A stretch of 64,000 nt of DNA from Cyclobacterium amurskyense (GTDB taxonomy: Bacteria > Bacteroidota > Bacteroidia > Cytophagales > Cyclobacteriaceae): assembly GCF_001050135.1 (NCBI RefSeq), contig NZ_CP012040.1, positions 1,488,001 through 1,552,000 on the forward strand, read 5' to 3'. Both the position numbers and the translations under genes were made by a program. The notes beneath the pieces are model-generated. The model made no database searches and was not told where the DNA came from. It was given only the letters and a program-made list of their open reading frames with translations. This document shows positions 1-8,230 of the stretch, one piece after another; the stretch's first letter is position 1, and every line of letters begins with the position of its first letter.

Positions 1-960
1 TAAACGTTTATTTACTCCCAAATAAAACAAAAGAGAAGAAGGAGCTAAAACCCGTTTGTCCCAGTATTTATCACTATAATTACTGTATTTTGGATCAAGT
101 AAATGCTTATCGACATGGTGATAATCAGCACTTGCCACCAACACGTCAAATTGCAATTCTTCACCATTGGCAAGTTGAACCGACTTTGCCTTGCCTTCAG
201 CTGCGGTAATTTTCACTACCTCAGCATTGTTTCTAAGTACCACACCTTGCTCCTCGGCAAGAGAAACCATGCCTTCAATAATTTTATGCATTCCTCCTTT
301 GGGATACCAAGTACCCAATGCGATATCTGCATAGTTCATCAAACTATATAGAGCAGGAATATTTTGGGCAGTTTCTCCTAGAAATAAAACCGGAAACTCC
401 ATTAAACGAATGATTTTATCATTCTTAAAGTATTTCCGAATATGACTGGACATGGACTGAAATATATCCATTCTTAAAACATCTCTAAACAACTTTAGAT
501 CTGCAAATTCCATCAATGACAAACTGGGACGATGTACCAAATCATAAATCCCTCTTTGGTATTTAAAAGCCGCTTGTTCCAAAAACTCATCTAGTTTTTC
601 AGACACACCAGGCTCCAAATTTTCAAGTGCCAACTTGAATTCATCCAAATTAGCAGGGATATTCATTATATCATTTTCGCCGAAAAACACCGCGTAGGAG
701 GGATCAAGGCGAATCAGCTCATAGTAATCAGATGTTTTTTTACCAAAATTCCTAAAATACCTGTCAAAAACATCCGGCATCCAGTACCAGCTAGGCCCCA
801 TATCAAAGGTGAAACCATTTGAAGTAAACTTTCTTGCCCTTCCTCCAAAAACCTCGTTTTTCTCCAAAATGGTCACCTTAAATCCTTCTGCTGCAAGATG
901 TGTGGCAGAGGAAAGCCCCGAAAACCCTGACCCTATTACAATTACTTCTTTTGATCCCAT
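1..960 (-). CDS. crtI: Phytoene desaturase CrtI, N-terminal 320 residues (runs off the left edge)
   Basis: FAD-dependent carotenoid desaturase that introduces double bases bonds into phytoene toward lycopene-type pigments, at the membrane. Read on the minus strand from the ATG at 960-958, the protein opens with a dinucleotide-binding motif (VIVIGSGFSGLSSA, residues 6-19), an acidic end of the second strand (ILEKN) and then GGRA, the usual start of the phytoene-desaturase family. The C-terminal third lies outside the window. It begins 3 bases after the stop of the ECF sigma factor gene, so the two are almost certainly cotranscribed. A second desaturase of the same superfamily is at 34108-35577. 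The family assignment is firm; which desaturation steps it performs cannot be read from sequence. Confidence 0.88.
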   Translation of the reverse strand, partial: MGSKEVIVIGSGFSGLSSATHLAAEGFKVTILEKNEVFGGRARKFTSNGFTFDMGPSWYWMPDVFDRYFRNFGKKTSDYYELIRLDPSYAVFFGENDIMNIPANLDEFKLALENLEPGVSEKLDEFLEQAAFKYQRGIYDLVHRPSLSLMEFADLKLFRDVLRMDIFQSMSSHIRKYFKNDKIIRLMEFPVLFLGETAQNIPALYSLMNYADIALGTWYPKGGMHKIIEGMVSLAEEQGVVLRNNAEVVKITAAEGKAKSVQLANGEELQFDVLVASADYHHVDKHLLDPKYSNYSDKYWDKRVLAPSSLLFYLGVNKRL

Positions 961-963
961 TTA

Positions 964-1476
964 TTAGTTGATGGTGGTATAAACCTTAAGATCGTCTTTT
1001 AAAATTTTCCTTGCAATATGTATTCTGTTTTTTACGGTTCCTATGGGTATATTTAGTTTAATCGCTATTTCATGATACTTAAAACCTCTGTAATGCATCA
1101 AAAATGGAGACTTATAAACCTCATCCAATTTATCAATGGCTTTGGTAATGTCTTTCATTGTAAAATCTCCAAACACCCCATTCTCAATTACAGCTGATCC
1201 GGAATTAAGGAAATGAAGGTTTTCAGTAGTATCTACAAAGGTCCCTCTCCTAATCATCCTTTGGTAATTGGTTATAAAAGTATTCTTCATTATGGTATAC
1301 AACCAAGCTTTCAAATTGGTACCATCAGTAAACTTATCCTTGTTGGTAAAGGCTTTCACCATCGTATCCTGTAACAAATCATTTGCATCATCCATATCTC
1401 TGGTAAGTTTCAATGCAAATGGCTTTAAGGATGTACTGAGCTTTGTGAGCGAATAACTAAATTCTAAAGTTGTCAT
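964..1476 (-). CDS. ECF-type RNA polymerase sigma factor heading the carotenoid operon
   Basis: Small sigma-70 family factor (170 aa) with region 2 around residues 20-75 (DMDDANDLLQDTMVKAF, the core-binding and -10 recognition part) and region 4 near the C-terminus with a helix-turn-helix (YHEIAIKLNIPIGTVKNRI, about residues 133-151). No region 1.1 or 3 is present, as expected for an extracytoplasmic-function factor. It starts at an ATG with an upstream region rich in TGTTTAA-type palindromes and is followed after 3 bases by crtI. From this context it probably controls pigment synthesis, perhaps in response to light or oxidative stress, but no anti-sigma gene is seen inside the window. The role is inference; the family is clear. 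Confidence 0.9.
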   Translation of the reverse strand: MTTLEFSYSLTKLSTSLKPFALKLTRDMDDANDLLQDTMVKAFTNKDKFTDGTNLKAWLYTIMKNTFITNYQRMIRRGTFVDTTENLHFLNSGSAVIENGVFGDFTMKDITKAIDKLDEVYKSPFLMHYRGFKYHEIAIKLNIPIGTVKNRIHIARKILKDDLKVYTTIN

Positions 1477-1491
1477 GGATCCTGTTTTTTT

Positions 1492-1570
1492 TGTTTAATC
1501 AAACATAGTCATTGTTAAACACTATAGCAAATATTTTGTCTAATTTATTTTTTATTTTGTTAAACAAAAT
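1492..1570. promoter_or_regulatory. Cluster of TGTTTAA/TTAAACA palindromes upstream of the sigma factor
   Basis: Three related sites lie in the leader and promoter region of the sigma factor: TGTTTAATCAAACA at 1492-1505, the half-site TTGTTAAAC at 1512-1520, and the odd palindrome ATTTTGTTAAACAAAAT at 1554-1570 (8-bp arms around a central A). All share the core TGTTTAA or its complement. Repeated dyads like these suggest a dimeric regulator such as a MerR-family (CarH/LitR-like) protein, but the binding protein is not in the window and the link is inference. Confidence 0.5.
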
Positions 1571-1598
1571 AGTTGATAAATGAAAAATTAAATAAAAA

Positions 1599-1630
1599 AA
1601 ATCCCCCTAAAGACATCTAAAGGGGGATTT
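1599..1630 (-). terminator. Rho-independent terminator of the D-amino-acid operon
   Basis: Perfect 10-bp arms AAATCCCCCT / AGGGGGATTT with a 12-nt loop. Read on the minus strand the stem is followed by a run of eight T residues. It lies about 70 bases past the dipeptidase stop and ends the leftward operon before the sigma factor promoter. Confidence 0.85.
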
Positions 1631-1663
1631 TACCAAGAATTTCGCTTAAACAAGCTTAAGAAT

Positions 1664-1698
1664 TTTTGTTTAATATTTACATATAATATTAAACAAAA
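1664..1698. promoter_or_regulatory. Perfect 14-bp-arm palindrome with TTGTTTAA core
   Basis: TTTTGTTTAATATT (1664-1677) is exactly inverted at 1685-1698 across a 7-nt spacer. It shares its core with the three sites at 1492-1570 and lies just after the dipeptidase stop codon. It lacks GC pairs, so a terminator role is unlikely; an operator of the same regulator is the better guess. Confidence 0.45.
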
Positions 1699-1702
1699 TA
1701 AT

Positions 1703-2773
1703 TTATGACCAAGCTTCATTTAGAAATCTAAGCCAGTTTTTATGCATCACTTTCTCAATATCAGCTTCAGAATAACCTCTTTTTTGCAACATTCCAGGAA
1801 TCCTCCTTAAATCTGCAATTGTTTCGAGGTCATAAGGACTTTGCTCTCTTCCATAGGCCCCATCCAAGTCTGTACCGATTCCGATATGATTGGCGTTTCC
1901 TGCTATTTGGCAGATATGATCCATATGGTCTATGACTTTTTCCAAGTCACAATCCATCTCTTTAGGTAAAGAGGTACCTCTTATCCAATTAGGAACCATC
2001 ATCCAAGCATCCAATGCGCCACCAATCACCGCACCCCTATCTACCAAGGCCTTGATCATCTCGTCACTAAACTGCCTATTATGATCTACCAACGCCCTGC
2101 AATTATTATGGCTAGCCCAAACTGAGCCATTGAAGTGGTCCAAGGCTTCCCAAAAACACACATCACACAAATGAGTAGCGTCTAAGATTATATTAAGCCT
2201 TTCCATCTCCTTTAATAAGGCACGGCCATTTTTACCCAATGGACCAGAAGCATCCGTACCTTGAGCATATCTACCAGGTCCATAATGCGCCGGACCTAAA
2301 GCCCTTAAACCCTTTTCATAGGATTTATCAAGATAACTCAGATCCACTATTGAATCAGCTCCTTCAAGTGACAGAATATAACCAATAGGTTTTTTATCAT
2401 TTGGCTCTCCATTCATCCAAAGAGCCACGTGATCGTTCAAAGCTTTTTTATCTCTGATTTGAACCATTTCACCTTTGGCCTCCATGGCTTCATACCAGGC
2501 AAGCTGCCCTTGAGTTTGAGCCCAGGCTTGCTCAGGACTGTTCCAACCAGGAAGCGGATTATCAGGAGCCACGTATCGCGCTATCTGAGTTGCTACTACC
2601 AATCCTATTTCACCTTTTCTTAAGGTAGGCAAAGAAACCGTAGCATTCCCCCGATCGGTTTTATCGGTCATCCCTTTTTCCCTAGCATTTATCTCCTCTA
2701 CAGGTTGCGTAAGGTCCCTGTTCCATTCAAGCGCATTCATGCTTAAATCTAAATGGGCATCTATTGTAAACAT
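1703..2773 (-). CDS. Membrane dipeptidase family protein (peptidase M19, renal dipeptidase-like)
   Basis: Zinc-dependent dipeptidase of the M19 family (356 aa), a family whose members cleave L-Xaa-D-Xaa dipeptides and some beta-lactams. Visible metal-site motifs are DAHLD near residue 6, the glutamate in LSLEGAD, DATHLCD and ASHNN, and IGTDLDG toward the end, in the right order for the TIM-barrel fold. No signal peptide is present, so it is probably cytoplasmic. It is the last gene of a leftward operon with a GntP permease, a RidA protein and a PLP lyase for D-hydroxy-amino acids, 36 bases after the lyase. That context suggests it releases D-amino acids from D-containing dipeptides for the lyase. 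Confidence 0.9.
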   Translation of the reverse strand: MFTIDAHLDLSMNALEWNRDLTQPVEEINAREKGMTDKTDRGNATVSLPTLRKGEIGLVVATQIARYVAPDNPLPGWNSPEQAWAQTQGQLAWYEAMEAKGEMVQIRDKKALNDHVALWMNGEPNDKKPIGYILSLEGADSIVDLSYLDKSYEKGLRALGPAHYGPGRYAQGTDASGPLGKNGRALLKEMERLNIILDATHLCDVCFWEALDHFNGSVWASHNNCRALVDHNRQFSDEMIKALVDRGAVIGGALDAWMMVPNWIRGTSLPKEMDCDLEKVIDHMDHICQIAGNANHIGIGTDLDGAYGREQSPYDLETIADLRRIPGMLQKRGYSEADIEKVMHKNWLRFLNEAWS

Positions 2774-2809
2774 CTTTGTGGTTGATTTAAATGAATTAAA
2801 TTATTGTCC

Positions 2810-3922
2810 TCAAAAAGTAATCCTCCTTTCCCTCGCTACAGTACGCCAGGTATCAATTTGATCTCCTTTTTGAATTACTATCGCCTCTTGATAAGAAGCA
2901 ACTGTTGGGCAAATATGAATTGGAACACCATACAAAACATCACCTATTTTATAGGCATGTCCTTCTCCTGCCTCCAAGACCAAATGCTCTTCACTATGGC
3001 TCACAGGTACTAAATTGGGTGCATTTAAAAATTTCACCCGTTCAGCTAGTGGATTTTCAGAAGCAATGGCTTTATAGCCTAGATCAACGCAAACATATGA
3101 GGAAGTAGGCAAAGATATCACCCTACACAATACCAATGCTGCATATAAAAAAGACTGCTCTGGAAGTCCACTTGCATAACCCTCATCCCAATAAATAAAC
3201 GTACCAGGAGCACAAGTAATGTGTTCCCTTTTGGAATGAAAAGGGAAGGTAGTCGTTCCTCCAGCTATAATATCAAGTGTCAACTTGTGTTTATTTTCTA
3301 ACTCTTCCCTCATTTGAGAAATAGGCGCAAAACCTTCGTCACAAGCTATTTCTCTGAGCTTTAGATCAGGATTTCTTAAATGCCCATCATAAAGATGAAA
3401 CCCAGTAATTTGCAAGCTTTCCAATTGATAGATTTGTTCAAATAAATCTACAGCCGCCTTTCCCGGAACTACTCCTGTTCGGTTCGTTCCTGCATTTAAA
3501 TCGATATATACCCCTATTTTATTATTGCTAGCCAATGCTTTTTCATTCAAAGCTTCAGCTGCATTAATATGATCTAATAGACAATGGAATTTTACATCTG
3601 GATAATCTGAAACCAAAGCCAAAAACCGATCTACTTTAGGCCCTACAGGCTGATAGGCCAGAAGAATATCTTTTACACCTATAGATGCAAGTAATTCAAT
3701 TTCCGCAATGGTTGCTCCCTTGAAGGCCTTAATTCCGGCATCCATCATTAATTTACAAGCCTCAGCGGATTTATTGGTCTTTATATGTGGCCTCAATCGG
3801 TCAGGTGTCCCTACCTCTTTGATGACTTTTTGAATATTTTCTTTTGCCCTGTCTAAATACACCAGCAGTGCCGGACTATCTATTTTTTCAGGATGGTTCA
3901 ATTGATACCATTTGTCATTCAT
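2810..3922 (-). CDS. D-serine dehydratase / D-threonine aldolase-like PLP enzyme
   Basis: Fold-type III PLP protein (370 aa) with an alanine-racemase-like N-terminal barrel and a C-terminal metal-binding domain. The Schiff-base lysine is expected at K48 (LRPHIKTNKS). The C-terminal HICPT motif (H336, C338) matches the H-x-C zinc ligand pair of eukaryote-type D-serine dehydratase (DSD1) and low-specificity D-threonine aldolase. The product would be pyruvate plus ammonia from D-serine, or glycine plus an aldehyde from D-threonine; the sequence does not decide between them. The neighbouring RidA, which removes reactive enamines made by PLP dehydratases, favours the dehydratase reading. It starts 7 bases after the RidA stop. 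Confidence 0.85.
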   Translation of the reverse strand: MNDKWYQLNHPEKIDSPALLVYLDRAKENIQKVIKEVGTPDRLRPHIKTNKSAEACKLMMDAGIKAFKGATIAEIELLASIGVKDILLAYQPVGPKVDRFLALVSDYPDVKFHCLLDHINAAEALNEKALASNNKIGVYIDLNAGTNRTGVVPGKAAVDLFEQIYQLESLQITGFHLYDGHLRNPDLKLREIACDEGFAPISQMREELENKHKLTLDIIAGGTTTFPFHSKREHITCAPGTFIYWDEGYASGLPEQSFLYAALVLCRVISLPTSSYVCVDLGYKAIASENPLAERVKFLNAPNLVPVSHSEEHLVLEAGEGHAYKIGDVLYGVPIHICPTVASYQEAIVIQKGDQIDTWRTVARERRITF

Positions 3923-3929
3923 AAAATTC

Positions 3930-4394
3930 TTATTGATTTATTTCAAATGTTGCTTCTATTTCCACTGATATGTTACCAGGTAAAGAACCAAATCCGACAG
4001 CACTTCTTGAGCCCAAGCCATTTTCTTCTCCCCATACCTCTGCAAACAATTCACTACAACCATTGATAACAAATGGATGTTCTTCAAAATCCAAAGCACA
4101 ATTCACCATGCCTAAGACCTTCACCACTCTTTTAATTTTATTTAAACTCCCTAATTGGGTCTGTAGGGTGGACAACATCGTTAATCCAACTTGTCTGGCA
4201 GCAGCTTTACCCTCTTCTTTGTTAAGGTCAATTCCAATTTTCCCTCTTATCATGTCTCCATTTTCCAAAACAGGACCATGACCTGAAAGAAACAATAAAT
4301 TACCAGTGATTACAATAGGACGATAAACACCTCCTGGAGGTGGTGCAGGTGGCAACACTAATCCTAACTCTTTAATTTTTGCTTCAGCTGACAT
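3930..4394 (-). CDS. RidA/YjgF-family enamine/imine deaminase
   Basis: RidA-family protein (154 aa, a little longer than the typical 128) which forms trimers and hydrolyses reactive 2-aminoacrylate-type enamines or imines. The family arginine is present (R130 in GLGSRSAVG), as are the following SLPG turn and the acidic residue in SVEIEATF. The N-terminal extension carries the PPAPPPGG stretch seen in a subgroup often linked to amino-acid catabolic genes. It sits between a GntP permease (21 bases upstream) and the D-amino-acid lyase (7 bases downstream), fitting removal of the enamine intermediate made by that lyase. Which substrate it prefers is inference. Confidence 0.88.
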   Translation of the reverse strand: MSAEAKIKELGLVLPPAPPPGGVYRPIVITGNLLFLSGHGPVLENGDMIRGKIGIDLNKEEGKAAARQVGLTMLSTLQTQLGSLNKIKRVVKVLGMVNCALDFEEHPFVINGCSELFAEVWGEENGLGSRSAVGFGSLPGNISVEIEATFEINQ

Positions 4395-4415
4395 ATTTCT
4401 ATTTTTTAGTTTGAG

Positions 4416-5735
4416 TTAAATAAATAAATCCAGAATTAAAACCCCTATAAGCCCCAAAATAGACAAAACGGTTTCAAGTAAAGTCCATGAGAGAAAGGTT
4501 TGTTTTATACTTAAGTTAAAATATTCTTTTACGAGCCAAAATCCTCCATCATTTACATGGGAAAAAATCAAACTTCCACTTCCTATAGCCAAAACCATTA
4601 GGTTAGGATCTCCAATACCTGAGGCAACCAAAGGAGCGATTATTCCGGCAGCAGTAAGTGCCGCAACCGTAGCAGAACCAACTGAAATCCGAATTACTGC
4701 AGCTATTAACCAGCCTAAAAGAAGCGGGTTAATTGCCAATTTCTGCAAGGAGGCTCCTATTTCTCCGCTAACACCACTGTCAACCAAGACTTCTTTGAAT
4801 GCACCTGCGCCTGCAATTATTAGTAAAATAAGCGCTATTTCTTTCACTGCCGAAGCATACCTATTCATGATATCAGCAATACGTATACCTCTCATTATCC
4901 CAAGACTAATTGTCGCCCAAATAAGGGAAATCAACATGACAATATTAGGATCACCCAAGAAGGTGATAAAACCATAGCCAGGGCTATCTTCATTCATTCT
5001 CAATCCTACCAAGGACAAAACAATCAATAAAAAAACTGGAAGAAGTGCGGTAAAAAGGCTATTAACGAGACCAGGAAGTTCACTTTCGGCTTTAGGTTTC
5101 ACATTAAACACTTCCAAGGGAGTGATTTTCATGCGACGCAAGTAAGGTAGCCTACCTAATAAAGGCCCACCTAAAATAATTATAGGCACACCTATGATAA
5201 AACCATAAATAAGTGTAGTCCCTATATTAGCGCCAAACTGAGCGACTAACGCTACCGGAGCAGGGTGAGGAGGAAGCAGACCATGGGTGATTGACAAAGC
5301 AGCAAGCATTGGAATCCCAAGAAGCATCACAGGAATTTTGTACTGATAGGCAACTGCAAAGACCAATGGCACCAACAATACAAACCCAACATTGAAAAAC
5401 AAAGGAATGCCTACGATAAAAGCAGTAAGCGCAATGGCCCAGTTGACATATTTTTCACCGAAACCATTCATAAGAAATTGAGCGATTCGCTGGGCAGCCC
5501 CACTATCCGCTACAATCTTCCCCAGCATTGCCCCAAGGACAATTACTATCACCAATGCTCCCATCAGGTTCCCTATACCTGATTGAATAGATCCGGAAAT
5601 ATCAGTTAATGGTATCCCCAGTAATAATCCCGCGAGAATAGAGGTGATCAAAAAGGCAATAAATGGTTCAACCTTGATCCAAACAATCAATGCGACCAAG
5701 AGTACGATACTTGTGGCAACAATTATAAAAGTCAT
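4416..5735 (-). CDS. GntP-family permease (gluconate/D-serine type proton symporter)
   Basis: Inner-membrane transporter (439 aa) with about 12 hydrophobic segments and GntP features: the motif LLPPHPAPVALV near residue 155, typical of gluconate and D-serine permeases (GntT, DsdX), and NDGGFW near residue 395. It is the first gene of the leftward operon with RidA, the D-amino-acid lyase and the dipeptidase. By context the likely substrate is D-serine or a related small hydroxy-amino acid rather than gluconate, because no gluconate kinase is nearby. Substrate is inference; the family is certain. Confidence 0.92.
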   Translation of the reverse strand: MTFIIVATSIVLLVALIVWIKVEPFIAFLITSILAGLLLGIPLTDISGSIQSGIGNLMGALVIVIVLGAMLGKIVADSGAAQRIAQFLMNGFGEKYVNWAIALTAFIVGIPLFFNVGFVLLVPLVFAVAYQYKIPVMLLGIPMLAALSITHGLLPPHPAPVALVAQFGANIGTTLIYGFIIGVPIIILGGPLLGRLPYLRRMKITPLEVFNVKPKAESELPGLVNSLFTALLPVFLLIVLSLVGLRMNEDSPGYGFITFLGDPNIVMLISLIWATISLGIMRGIRIADIMNRYASAVKEIALILLIIAGAGAFKEVLVDSGVSGEIGASLQKLAINPLLLGWLIAAVIRISVGSATVAALTAAGIIAPLVASGIGDPNLMVLAIGSGSLIFSHVNDGGFWLVKEYFNLSIKQTFLSWTLLETVLSILGLIGVLILDLFI

Positions 5736-5815
5736 AGTGGTTTTTAAACGAAGCCAAAAATTACAGCATATTCAGCGAAATGCCTATTTCACTATGAGAA
5801 ACTTCTATAATTTGT

Positions 5816-6968
5816 TTAATCTTTTATCCACTTGATAACTTTGGCCACTCCTGTGGAATGAAGGTATATGAAATACATGCCTGCAGGAATAAGGGCTAAT
5901 TTTAAGGAAATCACTTCCGCTATGTCTTGTAAAGGCCCTTCTTCAGTGAACAAAGTATTGCCCGCATTGTTCTTCAAATCAAAAAAAACCTGTTTTTTCT
6001 CCCTTGCAGGGTGCAATAGAAAGGTTATTTCCCCTGCCCTTTGAGGCTTAGGAAAGACAGTAAAAGCATCAACTTTAGACATTTTTCGCTTAAGCCTTAT
6101 AACTGAGGTACTCACCGTTTCTCCATCAAAGTCTACCTGAACCACCCTGTAATACACCAGTTTCTGATGATAGGAAAGTGAATCAAAAAAGGAATAATTT
6201 GTAGGATTCAATCCACTCCCTTTAGAATAAATTTCCACGATTTTGGTAAAAGCTTTAGTAGGGTTAAATGACCTCCAGACGTTGTATTTATTATTGTCTT
6301 TTTCTGTTGCTGTTTGCCAATTAATCAAATTCCCTGCACTCGTTTCTATAACATAGTAATCCAACCAAGTAACCGGCAGTCTTTAAATTACCTCCACACT
6401 CACTGAACCGCTGTCACAGTTTGAACCCGGATTATGTAATAAAATTTCTCCGTCCTGACAATAGTCAGGGGTGAAGCCTGTCCCGTGTTTACGGGAAGTG
6501 TTGCAATCGCAAGAAAATCAGGCTGTTTGAAGATTTTAGCATAGCACCGCTATGGTGAAATTGATAACAGCAACGAAGTGGCTGATTTTAAAGCGATTTC
6601 AGCAGGTAATAGAATGTCTATTGCATATTTCGGGTTGAAGCATTCCCTACTTCAAAAATATTATAGGTGATGGTATAAATTCCTGGAGGAGCTTCTGGAT
6701 CTATGTCTCTATAGCGATCTGATCTTAACACCACATAATCATCGGTAAAAGGAACTAAGGTACTATCTATAACATTAGAGACCGAGGCCTGCTGTTCTAT
6801 TAATTTATCATTTACCAGCACCTTAACAATAGAAGTATCTCCAGCAAAAGCAGGCTCAGTAGCATCCGGGACAACATTAAATGAATTTCGAAAAAAGAAA
6901 ATTTCCACATCAGCACGATTTATAGTAAGAACACTTAACAATTTCGTAACTTCTCTAAGCTCCTTTAG
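5816..6968 (-). pseudogene. Remnant of a T9SS-sorted surface protein, broken by a mobile element and a nonsense codon
   Basis: The minus strand reads an adhesin-type repeat ending PPGIYTITYNIFEVGN (to about 6640), is interrupted by a 209-bp element, then resumes with NCDSGSVSVEVI. Excising the element and one 5-bp repeat joins the halves in frame as EVGNASNCDSGS. Directly after VEVI comes an in-frame TAA, followed in the same frame by RLPVTWLDYYVIET and a C-terminal sorting-like domain ending at 5816 (VFPKPQ, then GMYFIYLHSTG). The 5' part is missing: the frame is closed by a stop at 6969-6971, 26 bases from the MFS gene. So there are three lesions: 5' truncation, insertion, and nonsense. The closest relative in the window by layout is the protein at 13675-16029, which also has an LPxxWLD segment before its sorting domain. 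Confidence 0.85.
6421..6639 (+). mobile_element. Small non-autonomous element, copy A (6426-6634) with TTGAA target duplication
   Basis: 209-bp element starting CCCGGATTATGTAATA and ending CTATTGCATATTTCGGG, flanked by TTGAA at 6421-6425 and 6635-6639. Inside are hairpin-forming modules CCTGACAATAGTCAGG and CCCGTGTTTACGGG and the palindrome TAGCACCGCTA. It carries no coding sequence. Copies B and C share nearly all of this sequence. Removal with one TTGAA restores the reading frame of the host pseudogene, which fixes the boundaries. Confidence 0.92.
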
Positions 6969-6996
6969 CTATTCCTCAAACCTAATCAACAATAAA

Positions 6997-8184
6997 CTAA
7001 AAACTTAAAGAAACACTACTTTTTAATCTTCTCAAGGAAAGTAGCCCCAATATTGGACCTGCTGCCAAAATGGTATAGATAGCATTTGAATCAGTCAACT
7101 CCATTAGGAAAGTGATCAATTGAATACTTATTATGGAAATTGAAAACCCAAGGCTATTTACGATAGTAAGTGCTGTACCTTTAATTTCTGCTGAAGCATT
7201 TTGCGCTACGAGTGTGGATAATAAAGGAGAATCTGCAATGACAACCAAACCCCAAAAAAGCAAGAAGCCAACAAATACTACCCCAGATTCACTGTAAAAC
7301 ACTAATGGAGACAGAACACAACAAACGCTTGAAAGGAGCAAGCATACAATGGCAACCTTTTTAGTACCTGCTGCCTGACCTAGATAGCCACTTAGTACGC
7401 AGGCCAACCCACCCAATCCAATGATAAGAAATGACAATAGAGGGACATTGAAAAGAACTTTAGAATGTTCTAAGCTGTATTTGCTCAGCATATAGGGCAC
7501 AAAGGCCCAAAAAGCGTACAACTCCCACATATGCCCAAAATAGCCAAATGATACAGACCGAAATGACCGGTTTTGAAAGATATTTAAGAAAGCCGAAAGT
7601 TCTATTTTTTGGCTTGATTTTCGAAAAGGCCCATCAGGCACCATGATCATCATCATTAGACCACCTACTACGCTTAGTAAAGAAGTAGCAATCAAAACAA
7701 ATTTCCATGGATAGTCCCCAGTCATTTCTTTAAGTAAATGAGGAAATGCCGTACCAATAACCAACGCACCTACTAAGAAACCAAGGGACTTACCGAGCCC
7801 TTTCTCATAGTAGTCTGTGGCTAATTTCATCCCTACAGGGTAAATACCTGCCAGAAAAAACCCAGTAAAAAAACGCAGTGAAAGTAAACTCATTAAGCTA
7901 TTGGCTTCCCAGATAACCCCTAAATTGAGAAGAGAAGCGAGTAGAGCAGAGATCAAAAACACCATAGACGGAGAAAACCGGTCCGCAATAGTTAATATAG
8001 CAAAAACCAATGTTCCAATTATAAATCCAAATTGCACTGCCGAAGTCAGGTGCCCCAGAGCACTGTCGTCAAGACCAAAGTCGGTGACTAAATCATTGAT
8101 TACTCCATTCCCTGCAAACCAAAGTGAGGTACAACAGAACTGAGAAATTACAATTACTGGAAGAATTAATTTCGAATGTTTCAC
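6997..8184 (-). CDS. MFS transporter
   Basis: Major facilitator protein (395 aa) with roughly 12 transmembrane segments and an N-terminal half containing LSLRFFTGFFLAGIYPVGMKLATDYY, which resembles the family's conserved motif region near helix 4-5. The start at MKHSKLILPVIVISQF puts the first helix near the N-terminus. It lies 46 bases downstream of the sulfatase gene on the same strand and may be cotranscribed with it, which would suggest uptake or export of a compound related to sulfated substrates. The substrate cannot be read from sequence. Its stop is 26 bases from the truncated 5' end of the pseudogene. Confidence 0.88.
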   Translation of the reverse strand: MKHSKLILPVIVISQFCCTSLWFAGNGVINDLVTDFGLDDSALGHLTSAVQFGFIIGTLVFAILTIADRFSPSMVFLISALLASLLNLGVIWEANSLMSLLSLRFFTGFFLAGIYPVGMKLATDYYEKGLGKSLGFLVGALVIGTAFPHLLKEMTGDYPWKFVLIATSLLSVVGGLMMMIMVPDGPFRKSSQKIELSAFLNIFQNRSFRSVSFGYFGHMWELYAFWAFVPYMLSKYSLEHSKVLFNVPLLSFLIIGLGGLACVLSGYLGQAAGTKKVAIVCLLLSSVCCVLSPLVFYSESGVVFVGFLLFWGLVVIADSPLLSTLVAQNASAEIKGTALTIVNSLGFSISIISIQLITFLMELTDSNAIYTILAAGPILGLLSLRRLKSSVSLSF

Positions 8185-8230
8185 TAATCGTGATTGTTTT
8201 AAAAGAAGAAGTTACCAGTCTAAAATTAGC

